Shown here: positions 7,969 to 17,676 of the stretch, in pieces
Numbering within the stretch: the stretch's first letter is position 1
Layout: every line of letters starts with the position of its first letter
Assembly: GCA_946487895.1 (NCBI GenBank)
Contig: CAMLUO010000009.1
Coordinates: 1 to 36,004 of the forward strand
Source: an uncultured Clostridium sp.
GTDB lineage: Bacteria > Bacillota > Clostridia > TANB77 > CAG-508
Direction of reading: 5' to 3'
Length of the DNA stretch: 36,004 nt
The notes under the pieces: generated by a model
The model's input: the letters and a program-made list of their open reading frames with translations, nothing else
What the model was told of the DNA's origin: nothing
Databases searched by the model: none
Made by a program: the position numbers and the translations under genes

Positions 7969-9483
7969 ATGGGTAATCAAGATGTTTTTACAGAAGAAGA
8001 ATTAAAAGAGCAAATGTATAGTGAAATTGTAAAAGATGTTATAAATGAAATAGATGATAGAGAAGAGAACATAAAAATATATTATCCATATTTTATTATA
8101 ACAAAAAAATTGAAAGCAGAATCTGAAAACTTCGGTTTTGATTTGACAGGAGTTTTTATTGGTTTGCTTTCTTTTTTGCTTTATGTTGGAAAACTAAGTG
8201 GAAAAAGGATAGAATACAAGGAAATATATGATTATATAGGCTATTTTATAGAAAAAGTTTATAACAAAAAATTAAAAGAAGATATTTTAAAGAAAGTAGT
8301 AAATTTAATTTTAGATATAGCACAAAATAATGGTAATAATTTTGTGTTCACATATTATAGTCTAAAAGAAAAAGAAGAAAAAGAAAGATATATTAAATAC
8401 ATAGAAATAAGATTAGGAGAAAACAATAAATTAAATTACTATATAACAGCTCAAGGAATAGACTTTTATTTAAAAACAAAAGAATTTCCTGATTCACTTC
8501 AAGTTACGATGAATTTAATTTTATTTAGAAAACAAATAGAAAAGGGCTCATTTAATTATGCATATGACACTGTAAGAAGATTAAATATTGAAGTAAAAAG
8601 AAAAATAGAACAAAAAGACTTAATACTTGAAGGACTAATGTATGGAGGAAAAGAAGGAATCAAAGAATATTCTAGATATCATGAAGGAGTAATTGGACAA
8701 TTTGAAGAAGAAGAGGAACTTTTTGGAGAAGTATCTACACTTGTAAAAAATATATATATGGATTATATAGCAAAAGAAGGGACGAAAAACTTAACTGAAA
8801 AAGAAAACAAAACATTAACAATCATAAGGAACATTGAAAAAGAATTAAATAAAGCAGTTTCTTCTCACACAAAACTTTTGCAAGAAGCAATAGATATGAC
8901 GAAAAAGCATGATGAAATTATTGATATGAGAGCTAAAAGTGCATTTTCAGAGAAATTTAAATTTGAACAAGAATTTGAAAAAGTAATTAGCAAAACCGAT
9001 AATCCCGAAAAACTAATATATTTTATATTACCATTTTTACAACCAAAGAAAATAAAAACATTTAATCCAATGAAATCATTAGAAAATCAAAAATTAAGTA
9101 AAACAGAAAAAGAAGAAATAGTAAAAGAAAAAATAGAAGTAAAAGAAATAGAAACAATTGATAAAATAACTACAAAAAGAGTAATTAGTAATTTTAAATT
9201 TTATTTTCAAAACTTATTGATATTATTAAAATCAAAAAATGAGATAACTTTAAAACGATTTGCAGATTTTATTACTAAAAACTATGGTGAAAAAAGTTTG
9301 TATAATGGGGATTTTATAGCATTTGTGATTTATTTGAATAGAAAAAAATATCTAAAAGAAAGTGAAGATGAAATTTTTGAAGAATTTCATTTTCCTACAA
9401 TAACAATCATCCCAAAAGAAGAAGATATAGATTTAGGAAATGGATTAAAGATAACAGATATGTTATTTAAGAAGGGAATGTGA
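7969..9483 (+). CDS. jetA: Wadjet JetA-like subunit (DUF5716 type)
   Basis: Probable kleisin-like subunit of the Wadjet SMC complex, bridging the JetC heads. The protein has 504 residues, with an N-terminal helical region (about 40-75 FGFDLTGVFIGLLSFLLYVG), a central LNYYITAQGIDFYLKTKEFPDSLQVTMNLILFRKQIEKG stretch that matches what I remember of DUF5716/JetA proteins, a charged coiled-coil middle and a winged-helix-like C-terminus (about 405-500). The start is fixed by ggaaggaatg upstream of ATG 7969. It overlaps jetB by 4 bases. The family name is recalled, not searched; the position before jetB and a giant SMC gene supports it. Confidence 0.8.
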   Translation: MGNQDVFTEEELKEQMYSEIVKDVINEIDDREENIKIYYPYFIITKKLKAESENFGFDLTGVFIGLLSFLLYVGKLSGKRIEYKEIYDYIGYFIEKVYNKKLKEDILKKVVNLILDIAQNNGNNFVFTYYSLKEKEEKERYIKYIEIRLGENNKLNYYITAQGIDFYLKTKEFPDSLQVTMNLILFRKQIEKGSFNYAYDTVRRLNIEVKRKIEQKDLILEGLMYGGKEGIKEYSRYHEGVIGQFEEEEELFGEVSTLVKNIYMDYIAKEGTKNLTEKENKTLTIIRNIEKELNKAVSSHTKLLQEAIDMTKKHDEIIDMRAKSAFSEKFKFEQEFEKVISKTDNPEKLIYFILPFLQPKKIKTFNPMKSLENQKLSKTEKEEIVKEKIEVKEIETIDKITTKRVISNFKFYFQNLLILLKSKNEITLKRFADFITKNYGEKSLYNGDFIAFVIYLNRKKYLKESEDEIFEEFHFPTITIIPKEEDIDLGNGLKITDMLFKKGM

Positions 9484-10223
9484 TAAATATGGAAATGGAT
9501 GAAAATTTAGATGTAGCACTAGAGATAATAAATACTTTGATTCAAAATAAAGAGATATCAAAAGAAAAAAATCTATCATTATATCAAAAATATGTAAATT
9601 CGTCTGAGATTGGAAATTTGACTGACAAAATAGCTGAAAAAATGGGATTTGATATATACAGAATGGACAACACATTGAATTTATGTGTAATGTTAGATAA
9701 TAAAATATTTGGATATACAAATGAAGAATTAAAAAAGAAAATAAAGATGATAAATAAAAATGAAGATATTTATTTAATGTATTTCATAATTTTAACAATA
9801 CTAACATGCTTTTATAGAGAATCTGGATTAAATTCGCCAAGAAGCTATTTAAATTTAAGTGAATTATTAGAAACAATAGAAATAAAATTTCAAAGTTTAG
9901 TAAAAGAAGATATTGAAAAAACAAGTAAAGAAAATGAATACAATTTTGTTGATATAAAAAATGTATGGGAAAGGCTACAAGATGCAAGAGAAGATATTGT
10001 GTTAGGAGGAAAAAATGATAAAATCTCTTTTGTAAAACTAGTACTTAATTTTCTAGAAGAAGAAAAATTAATAAATTTTAATGAAGAAAGACAAATCATT
10101 TCAATTACAACAAGATTTAAAGCAATTGTATATTTCTATTTTGAAAATAGCAAAGAAAACAAAAACAAACTATTAGAATATGTATATAATTTAGGAGGTG
10201 ACGAAAATGCCACACATCAATAG
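9480..10223 (+). CDS. jetB: Wadjet JetB-like subunit (DUF6063 type)
   Basis: Probable kite-like winged-helix subunit that binds JetA in the Wadjet complex. It has 247 residues, mostly helical, with no membrane segment. Start choice: GTG 9480 gives the 4-base overlap with the jetA stop that is typical of coupled genes; ATG 9489 is an alternative with the gaaggg site about 12 bases away. It overlaps jetC by 17 bases. The C-terminal segment LVLNFLEEEKLINFNEERQIISITTRFKAIVYFYF looks like a winged-helix wing. Identification rests mainly on size and place between jetA and jetC. Confidence 0.75.
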   Translation: MINMEMDENLDVALEIINTLIQNKEISKEKNLSLYQKYVNSSEIGNLTDKIAEKMGFDIYRMDNTLNLCVMLDNKIFGYTNEELKKKIKMINKNEDIYLMYFIILTILTCFYRESGLNSPRSYLNLSELLETIEIKFQSLVKEDIEKTSKENEYNFVDIKNVWERLQDAREDIVLGGKNDKISFVKLVLNFLEEEKLINFNEERQIISITTRFKAIVYFYFENSKENKNKLLEYVYNLGGDENATHQ

Positions 10224-13200
10224 ACTAAGGTTAGTAAATGTAAATTTTAATGATGCAAAAGGAATATATGACAATTTTATGATGAGATTAGACGGAAAAT
10301 CAACAACATATGATTTAATGAATACAGGTGGAAAATCATTACTTTTATTAATGCTTTTACAAACAGTAATACCAAATACATATTTAAAAAAAGAAAAACC
10401 AGTAAAAAATATATTTGCAGGAGGAAATCCAAGAAGAACATCACACTGTTTAGTTGAATGGATTTTAGATGAAGGCTATCAATATAAATATATGCTAACT
10501 GGATTTTGTGCAAGAAAAAAGCAAGACGTAGGAGATGAAGAAAACAATTCAGAAGATAAACTCGAAATAGATTATTATAATTATTGCTATTTCTATAATG
10601 ATGAAAATAGATATGATATAAAATATATGCCACTTGTAGAAAAAGAAAATGGAGAAAATACATATATGTCATATGACAAATTAAGACAACTATTTGCAAA
10701 TATGAGAAAAGAAGATTTACCAATAAAAGTATTTGATAGTAAAAAAGAATATATGAAATACATCAGCTATTATGGTCTAATACCAGCAGAATGGAAACTA
10801 ATTTCAGAGATAAATGTTTCTGAAAATTACATAGAAAAATATTTTAAAGAAAATAAAACTTCAAGAAAATTAATTGAAAATTTCTTAATTAAGATTATAG
10901 ATGATGTCAATATGCAAAATAACGAAGAAGAAAAACAAGAAAATCAATTAGCAGATACATTAATTGAATTAAAAGATAATTTAACTGAATTTAGGAAGAA
11001 AAGTGACAATAAAAATGAATTTATACAAGTAAGAGAGATGTACAATAATTTAAACGAAAAAAATGAAATGTTAAGAGAAGAATTTTCAAAAATTGATAAA
11101 ATAGATAGAAAGGCTTATGAAGCACTTGTATTTAACAAAGAAAAGGAAGATAAATTAAAAAGTAAAATTCAAAATGAAAGGGATAAAATAGAAGAATTAA
11201 AAAAAGAGAATATATTAATAGAAAGAACACTTGGTAAACTAGAAATAGATAAATTATATTATAAACAAGATGAACTAAATAAAAAAATTCATGATTTAGA
11301 TTCAGAAAAAACTAAAGTAGAAGAAAAATACAAAGGAGAAAAAAGAAGAAGAGAGCTTGCAAAAGCACAAAATGAATATGTAGAATATTCTAAAAACAAA
11401 GAAGATATAGAACAAATAAAATTAAAAATAGATAATCTTAATCTAAATGAAGATGAAGTAAAACAAAAATATGAATTATATGGTTATAATTATAAATTAG
11501 CACTAAAAGAAAAATTAGAGCAAATAAGCAAAGAATATAAAGAAAAACAAGAAATAAAAGAACAAAAAGAAGAAGCAAAAATAATTGCTAAAAGACAAGA
11601 AAATCAAGCAAGAGATACTTTAAGTCTTTTTAGTAGTAAAATTGAAACTATAGACAATGAAATGTCAAATAAACAAGATAACATTGACATTATAACTAAT
11701 GAAATTACAGAAGAAGGAGACTTAAGACTATTATTAAATGTTGAGGATAGCATAGAAAAAAGTAAGGAATATTTAAACAAAATAAAAGAAGAAACCGAAC
11801 AAAATAAAGAGCAGATAGAAAAACTACAAAGAGAAGAAGTTGACAAAAAAGTAGAATTAGAAAAAATTAAATCAAGTGGTAGATTATGGGATGAAAGACT
11901 AAAATTAGCAAAAGAAAAAGTTCAAGAATATGAAGAAGAAAAAAATAGTTTAGAAAAATTAGTAAAAACCTTTCAAGTAGAAAATATACAAAAACTAGAA
12001 GATAAGTTAAGAAATGAATTACAAGCAGAAGAAAAGAATAGAAGTATAAAACAAATAGAAAAACAAATGAAGACAAAAAAATTAGAATTAATTGAAAAAT
12101 ACAATATGGTTATTCCAAATGAAGATATTTTTGCTTTAAAACAAAAGTTAGAAGATAAATGTAATTACATTGTAACTGGTATAGAAGAATTAAAAAAGAT
12201 AAAAGAAAATAAAAGAAAAGAAGTTCTAGATAAAAACCCATTATTAATATATTCTATATTTATTGATGATGAAACTTTTAGAAAAATAAAAAATAAAGGT
12301 TTAGACATAGAATTAGAAAATTTAGTACCAATTATAAGTATTGAAATGCTAAGAAAAGAATGGACATATGAAGAAAAAGACATAATTTTCCCAATACAAA
12401 AAAGTATTTATCAAAATATGGAAACAGAAAAAATTGAACAATATAAAGAAACTCTAAATAAAGACATATCTTTATTAGAAGAAAAAATTAAAAAGCATAA
12501 TGAAAAGGAAGAAAATTTAAGAAAATATTTAGACGAAATAAAAAGTTTTAATGAAACATATAGTGAAGAATTTGTAGAATCTATATATAAGAATAAAACT
12601 GACATAGAAAAACATATAAAAGAAAACGAAAATAAAATAAAAGAAATTAATAACTCAATACAAGATGGAAAAGAAAAGCTAGAAAAACTTGAAAAATTAT
12701 TAGAAAAGCAAAATGATAAATATGAGTTAGTATCGCAAAAAATAAAAAAATTAGAAGAATTAGAGAAACTACAAAATGAAGTTAAACAATTAAAATCTAA
12801 AAAAGAACTTGCTAAAAAAGATTATGAAGCACAAAAAGAGAATTTGCAAGAAAAAGAAGAAGCGGTAACAACATTAGAAAATGCTTTAGAAGAAATAAAA
12901 AACAAAATAAGAGAACTTGGAATGTTAAAAGAAAATTTCGAGAAAACTTATACTAATTTACCAGAATTTAAACAAACAGATGTGAGCAATGAAGATTTTG
13001 AGATATTAAAAAATCATTTTGAAGCATATGACAGCCAAATGAAAAACTCAAATCAAGAACTAAATGGACTTCAAGAAATGATTAAAATAAGAACAGAAAT
13101 GATGGAAAAATGCCAAAAAGCCATCAAAGAAAATAATTGCACAATAGATTATTTTTCATCTAAAAATGAAAGTTTTTCAAAAGTGCCTGACACTATTTTA

Positions 13201-14598
13201 GAAGAATTAAATAGCAAGATAGATGCCCTTGAAAAAGAGTTCAATAGAGTTAACGATTTTTTAACAGAAAAAGAAAGAGAAAAACAACAATTATTAGGTC
13301 AGATTACAATTTTAGTAGAAAAATTGCAAAAAGAAAAAAACGAAACATATTTGGAAGAAACTAGAATTACAGAACTTAATATTATAGATAAAAAAATGGA
13401 AGAAAATAATATAAAATTTAGGTTAAATAAAAAGCAAATAAAAGAATTAAGTTCAAAAATTGAAAATGTGGAAGAAGAAGTAAATAGGCTAGATAAAGAA
13501 TTTATGATGTTAGATAGTTTTGTTAAAGAAAATGAAATAGAAGGATTCAATGTAGACACAGAAAATCTATTGGAAAATGAGGTATTTACATATAAACGAA
13601 TCTTGGAGGAAAGAAAAAAGATTAATAAAGTTGTAAATAAATTAACTACAGATTTCTCAGAATATATAAATTATATTAAAGAACAAGTAGCTGAATTTTA
13701 TATAAAACAGGATGTATTAGAAAAAATTGAAAATCTAAAAATTCCAACTAAGCTATCTGAAACCAAGATTATTGGTAATGGTATTACTACAATTATTGAA
13801 ACATTAGAAGAAAAAATTAGGCATATAGAAGAAGCATTAAAACTTCTTGAAAGTTATCAAGAGAACTTCATCACTAAATGTTTTGAAAAAGCAGAAACTA
13901 TAGTAAGAGATTTAGAAAAATTGCCAGGTTTATCTAGAATAAAAATAAATGGAAAAGATACAAATATTATTAAACTAGATTTATTTGAATACGAAAAAGA
14001 AGAAAAATTGAATAAAATGAAAGAATATATTTATGACCTAGTAAAAGAAATGGAAGAAAATCCTGATAAAATGAATAAAGAACAATTAAATGAAAGTTTA
14101 TCTTCAAAAGCATTGGTATCACAAATTGTAAATATGGACAAGGCAAGTGTAAAATTATATAAAATTGAAGATATACCAGAAAACTCAACATACAAAAAGT
14201 GGGAAGATGACTTAGGTTCAGATGGACAAGTTAATGCCATTTACTTTATGTTCGCCGTATGTATAATTTCATATATTAGTATGCTAACAAGAAAAGAAAA
14301 TTCAAACAAATCTAAAAAAGTAATTATTGCAGATAATCCATTTGGAGCAACAAGTGCGGTTTTCTTATGGAATGTTATGTTTTCAATTTTAAAAGAGAAT
14401 AATGTTCAACTAATTGCACCTGGACATAATATTAATAAAGAAATTGTATCTAAATTTGAAGTTAATTATGTATTAAAGCATGAATATTATAATGGAAATA
14501 AAAAGTCAGTAGTGGTGGACAAAGAACTTAGGACAGAAGATGATATTGATAACATGAATTTTGAAATTTTGCAAGGAGACCAGCAGAGTATATTCTAG
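10207..14598 (+). CDS. jetC: Wadjet JetC-like SMC/condensin ATPase
   Basis: SMC-like motor of 1463 residues. The N-terminal head has a Walker A-like loop MNTGGKSLLLL (about 38-48). Residues about 260-1270 are long, Lys/Glu-rich coiled coils broken by a central non-coiled part near 660-740 that could be the hinge. The C-terminal head has a signature-like LGSDGQVNAIYFMF (about 1334) and Walker B VIIADNPFGAT, where D1376 is followed by N1377 rather than the usual catalytic glutamate, then QLIAPGHN as switch. By analogy with MukB/JetC it dimerises and extrudes DNA loops. ATG 10207 follows taggaggtg; a start at 10198 would overlap that site. It ends the operon. Confidence 0.85.
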   Translation: MPHINRLRLVNVNFNDAKGIYDNFMMRLDGKSTTYDLMNTGGKSLLLLMLLQTVIPNTYLKKEKPVKNIFAGGNPRRTSHCLVEWILDEGYQYKYMLTGFCARKKQDVGDEENNSEDKLEIDYYNYCYFYNDENRYDIKYMPLVEKENGENTYMSYDKLRQLFANMRKEDLPIKVFDSKKEYMKYISYYGLIPAEWKLISEINVSENYIEKYFKENKTSRKLIENFLIKIIDDVNMQNNEEEKQENQLADTLIELKDNLTEFRKKSDNKNEFIQVREMYNNLNEKNEMLREEFSKIDKIDRKAYEALVFNKEKEDKLKSKIQNERDKIEELKKENILIERTLGKLEIDKLYYKQDELNKKIHDLDSEKTKVEEKYKGEKRRRELAKAQNEYVEYSKNKEDIEQIKLKIDNLNLNEDEVKQKYELYGYNYKLALKEKLEQISKEYKEKQEIKEQKEEAKIIAKRQENQARDTLSLFSSKIETIDNEMSNKQDNIDIITNEITEEGDLRLLLNVEDSIEKSKEYLNKIKEETEQNKEQIEKLQREEVDKKVELEKIKSSGRLWDERLKLAKEKVQEYEEEKNSLEKLVKTFQVENIQKLEDKLRNELQAEEKNRSIKQIEKQMKTKKLELIEKYNMVIPNEDIFALKQKLEDKCNYIVTGIEELKKIKENKRKEVLDKNPLLIYSIFIDDETFRKIKNKGLDIELENLVPIISIEMLRKEWTYEEKDIIFPIQKSIYQNMETEKIEQYKETLNKDISLLEEKIKKHNEKEENLRKYLDEIKSFNETYSEEFVESIYKNKTDIEKHIKENENKIKEINNSIQDGKEKLEKLEKLLEKQNDKYELVSQKIKKLEELEKLQNEVKQLKSKKELAKKDYEAQKENLQEKEEAVTTLENALEEIKNKIRELGMLKENFEKTYTNLPEFKQTDVSNEDFEILKNHFEAYDSQMKNSNQELNGLQEMIKIRTEMMEKCQKAIKENNCTIDYFSSKNESFSKVPDTILEELNSKIDALEKEFNRVNDFLTEKEREKQQLLGQITILVEKLQKEKNETYLEETRITELNIIDKKMEENNIKFRLNKKQIKELSSKIENVEEEVNRLDKEFMMLDSFVKENEIEGFNVDTENLLENEVFTYKRILEERKKINKVVNKLTTDFSEYINYIKEQVAEFYIKQDVLEKIENLKIPTKLSETKIIGNGITTIIETLEEKIRHIEEALKLLESYQENFITKCFEKAETIVRDLEKLPGLSRIKINGKDTNIIKLDLFEYEKEEKLNKMKEYIYDLVKEMEENPDKMNKEQLNESLSSKALVSQIVNMDKASVKLYKIEDIPENSTYKKWEDDLGSDGQVNAIYFMFAVCIISYISMLTRKENSNKSKKVIIADNPFGATSAVFLWNVMFSILKENNVQLIAPGHNINKEIVSKFEVNYVLKHEYYNGNKKSVVVDKELRTEDDIDNMNFEILQGDQQSIF

Positions 14599-14637
14599 AA
14601 ATAATATCTATTATATATAAATAGGAAGTGATATTAA

Positions 14638-15138
14638 ATGATTTATACAGCACACTATAAATCACCAATAGGAGACCTATTACTAGCAAGCAAAGAGGGC
14701 AAACTAATAGGATTATGGATTGAAGGGCAAAAATACTATAAGTCTAATTTTTCAGAAGAAATGAAAGAAAACGAAAATGATAAAACATTACTTAAAGCAA
14801 AGAAATGGTTAGACAGATATTTTAATAAAGAAAAACCAAGTATAAAAGAATTAGAATTTAACCCAATGGGAAGCGAATTCAGAAAAACAGTTTGGAAAAT
14901 ATTATGTGATATACCTTATGGTAAAGTCACTACATACAAAAAAATTGCTGAAGAAATTGCAAAACAAAAAGGAATTAATAAAATGTCAGCACAAGCAGTT
15001 GGAGGAGCTGTTGGACACAATCCAATTTCCATAATAATTCCATGTCATAGAGTTGTGAGAACAAATGGAGATTTGACTGGATATGCAGGTGGAATAGATA
15101 AAAAGAAATATTTATTAGAACATGAAAAAAAACAGTGA
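14638..15138 (+). CDS. ogt: Methylated-DNA--[protein]-cysteine S-methyltransferase
   Basis: Suicide repair enzyme that moves the methyl group from O6-methylguanine to its own cysteine. The active site is IIIPCHRVV with C136, and the helix-turn-helix block IPYGKVTTYKKIAEEI and the AVGGAVGHNP asparagine-hinge region are present. The C-terminus GYAGGIDKKKYLLEHE is standard. At 166 residues it is the short Ogt type without an Ada domain. An aggaagtga site precedes ATG 14638, 39 bases after jetC, so read-through from the defence operon is possible; no terminator is evident between them. Confidence 0.95.
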   Translation: MIYTAHYKSPIGDLLLASKEGKLIGLWIEGQKYYKSNFSEEMKENENDKTLLKAKKWLDRYFNKEKPSIKELEFNPMGSEFRKTVWKILCDIPYGKVTTYKKIAEEIAKQKGINKMSAQAVGGAVGHNPISIIIPCHRVVRTNGDLTGYAGGIDKKKYLLEHEKKQ

Positions 15139-15161
15139 TATGTAAAAATATCAAAAAAGTA

Positions 15162-15192
15162 TTGACTTGGAGTAAACTCTAAATGATATATA
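15162..15192 (+). promoter_or_regulatory. MerR-family-type promoter and operator
   Basis: TTGACT (15162-15167) and TATATA (15187-15192) are 19 bases apart, the long spacer used by MerR-family activators. Between them is the dyad ttggagt-aa-actctaa (15167-15182, one mismatch), close to the CTTGGAGT/ACTCCAAG operators of NmlR/AdhR-like regulators. No MerR gene is in the window. Confidence 0.65.
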
Positions 15193-15245
15193 ATTATATA
15201 TAAAATCATATTTTTTTAAATATGAAAAGAAAGGAAGGATAGAAA

Positions 15246-15976
15246 ATGGAAAAATCAAAAGTTTTCTTTACAAAGGAGATTACTTCAGAAAATCTAATTA
15301 AAATATATGAAGCATTAGGACAAGAATTAAAAGGAAAAGTTGCAGTAAAATTATCAACAGGAGAAGCGGGAGGACATTATTTCTTAAATCCAAATTTAAT
15401 AAAAGACCTAATTCATAAAGTAAATGGAACAATTGTAGAATGTAATACTGCTTATGAAGGTGCAAGAAATTATACAGAAAAGCATTTAGAATTAATCAAG
15501 GAACATGAGTGGGATAAATATTTCAAATTTGATTTAATGGATGCAGAAGGACCAGATTTAGCACTACAGGAAAAACGTTAATTCATACAGCTGGAGTAAC
15601 AAATGAACAAACTAAATTATTTGACAATTTACCAGAGCAAGACAGATTTTTAGAGGCAATGGCAGATGCTGCATCATCAGTAGTAGCACATTTTAAAGGA
15701 AATATGGCATTTATTAATGTTATGAAAAATATTTCAAAAGACTGTGATTGTGATGGAAATGCATCAGCTCCTTGTATGAAGGATATTGGAATATTAGCAT
15801 CTTTAGATCCAGTCGCAATAGACCAAGCATCTTTAGATTTGGTATATAATTCAGAAGATCCAGGAAAAGATGTTTTAATAAAGAGAATTGAATCTCTACA
15901 TGGAGTTCATACAATAGAAGCTGCAGCTGAACTTGGAATTGGAACAAGAGAATATGAATTAATAAATGTAGATTAA
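15246..15976 (+). pseudogene. DUF362-domain protein, internally deleted and frameshifted
   Basis: Remnant of a DUF362-family protein, a family of uncharacterised and often iron-sulfur-linked proteins. The first frame (15246-15581) encodes the N-terminal 100 or so residues and runs through LMDAEGPDLAL before going out of frame to a stop. The second frame picks up at about 15569 with GKTLIHTAGVTNEQTKLFD and continues to 15976 through DCDCDG, PCMKDIGILASLDPVAIDQ and TREYEL. In intact members as I recall them, about 60 residues, including a SHFKGH-type block, separate these halves. They are missing here, so one deletion explains both the loss and the frame change. The upstream half has a good aaggaagg site and a MerR-type promoter. 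Confidence 0.75.
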
Positions 15977-15986
15977 GATTTCAAAG

Positions 15987-16015
15987 TGATATGAGAGGAC
16001 TGAAATCTCATATCA
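15987..16015 (+). other. Hairpin between the DUF362 remnant and larC
   Basis: A perfect 10-bp stem (tgatatgaga 15987-15996 with 16006-16015) closes a 9-base loop. No T-run follows, so it is a weak terminator at best, or an RNA-stabilising or processing stem. Confidence 0.45.
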
Positions 16016-16066
16016 TACGCTTCTTACTAGATTTGTTCACTAAAAAATACGAAAGGAAGATTTAAT

Positions 16067-17292
16067 TTGAAAACATTATATTTTGATTGTTCAAGTGGTA
16101 TAAGTGGAAATATGGTACTTGGGGCATTAACAGAAATAATTGGTGATGAACAATATTTAATTGAAGAATTAAAAAAATTGAATACGGATGGATATAAAAT
16201 AGAAATATCTAAAAAAGTTAAAAATGGAATAACAGGAACATATATAAATGTAATAGTAGATGGAAAAGATGAGTATGGACATGAACATCATATTCACGAG
16301 CATGAAGAACATCATAATGAAAGTGAACAACATCATCATCACGAACATAGAAATTTAGCAGATGTAAATAAAATAATAGAAGAAAGCAGTTTAAACGAGA
16401 AAATAAAAGACTTAGCAAAAAGAATATTTTTAAGAGTAGCAAAAGCTGAAAGTAAAGTTCATAATAAACCATTAGAAGAAGTACATTTTCACGAAGTTGG
16501 TGCAATTGATTCTATTGTAGACATTGTCGGAACAGCAATTTTAATAGATAAAATCAATCCTAATAAAATTATATCAAGTATTGTAAATGATGGATATGGT
16601 TTTATAGAATGTGCACATAGTACAATGTCTGTTCCAGTACCAGCTACAAGTGAAATATTTGCAAATTCGAATGTTAAATTCAGGCAAATAGATATAGACA
16701 CAGAATTAGTTACACCAACTGGAGCTGCAATTATAGCAGAACTTGCAGAAGAATTTACAAATTTACCTGCAATGACAACAGAAAAATAGGTTGGGGAGCA
16801 GGTTCAAAAGACTTAAAAATTCCAAATGTTCTAAAAGTATATTATGGAGATATGCAAGAATCAAATGAAAACTTTGTGGTAATGGAAACAAATGTTGATG
16901 ACTGTAGCGGAGAAATACTAGGATATACATCTGAAAAATTATTTAAAAATGGTGCGTTAGATGTATTTTATACACCAATATTTATGAAGAAAAACCGACC
17001 AGCATATAGATTAACAGTTGCTTGCAAAAAAGAAGATATGTTTAAATTACAAAACATAATATTTAGGGAAACAACTACAATAGGAATAAGGTATCGTTTT
17101 GAATCTCGTACAGAATTAGGAAGAAAATTTGAAGAAATAGATACAAAGTATGGAAAATTAAAAGTAAAAAAAGTAATTAATAAAGGGGAAACTTATATTT
17201 ATCCTGAATATGAAAGTATGAAAGAATTGGCAGAGAAAAACAATATTCCATTAAAAGAATTATATAAACTTGATGAATTAGAAGGAAAATGA
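16067..17292 (+). CDS. larC: Nickel-pincer cofactor biosynthesis protein LarC, read through a probable -1 frameshift
   Basis: LarC inserts nickel into the pincer nucleotide cofactor of lactate racemase and relatives. Frame one (16067-16789, TTG start behind aaaggaag) gives 240 residues. It starts TLYFDCSSGISGNM and has a histidine-rich metal-binding loop (residues 72-94) and the PTGAAIIAELAEEF block. It stops at TAG 16787 right after GAA AAA. Shifting back one base on the A run gives ...EKIGWGAGSKDLKIPNVLKV and stays open to 17292, for about 408 residues, full family length. LarC of Lactobacillus plantarum (larC1/larC2) is known to need ribosomal frameshifting, so this is probably programmed, not a broken gene. 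No larA, larB or larE lies nearby. Confidence 0.85.
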
Positions 17293-17328
17293 TAAAAATA
17301 ACATTGTATTGTAGGAGCGTGTTAATTT

Positions 17329-17622
17329 ATGAGTTTAACAATAAATATTTATTATACTGGAGAGAATGGAGCCGCAAAAAAGTTTGCAGAGGAAATGGTA
17401 GAAAAAGGAGTTGTAGATAGAGTTAGAACTGAAGAAGGAAATAAGAAATATGAGTATTTCTTTCCAATGGATGATAGGGAGACAGTTTTATTAATAGATA
17501 GATGGGAGAGTCAGGAAGCATTAGATGCACATCATAAATCTCCAATGATGAAAGAAATAGCAGATTTGAGAGATAAATATCATCTTCACATGAAAGTAGA
17601 ACAATTTGTAGAAAGAAAATAG
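17329..17622 (+). CDS. ABM-fold monooxygenase-like protein
   Basis: Small 97-residue protein of the antibiotic biosynthesis monooxygenase (ABM, dimeric alpha-beta barrel) superfamily. The family pattern is seen in CDS order: NIYYTGENGAAKKFAEEMVEKG, YEYFFPMDDRETVLLIDRWESQEALDAHHKSPMM, and a final MKVEQFVE strand. The WxxxxxxxxHxxSP motif is typical of YgiN-like putative quinol monooxygenases and of small dimeric-barrel stress proteins. The substrate is unknown. It follows larC by 36 bases, with a weak aggag site about 12 bases before ATG. Confidence 0.8.
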   Translation: MSLTINIYYTGENGAAKKFAEEMVEKGVVDRVRTEEGNKKYEYFFPMDDRETVLLIDRWESQEALDAHHKSPMMKEIADLRDKYHLHMKVEQFVERK

Positions 17623-17676
17623 ATTTGCAAGTAATAAAAATGTATGATATTATTTTATAAATTCCATAAGGAGTAA

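Noticed and set aside
15659..15976. The second DUF362 frame as a separate small protein
   Set aside because: Conserved family sequence extends upstream of its first ATG in the same frame, and no ribosome site is present, so it is the tail of the broken gene.
16852..17292. The second larC frame as an independent gene
   Set aside because: The reading frame is open back to the frameshift point and encodes conserved LarC residues before its first ATG, which has no ribosome site.
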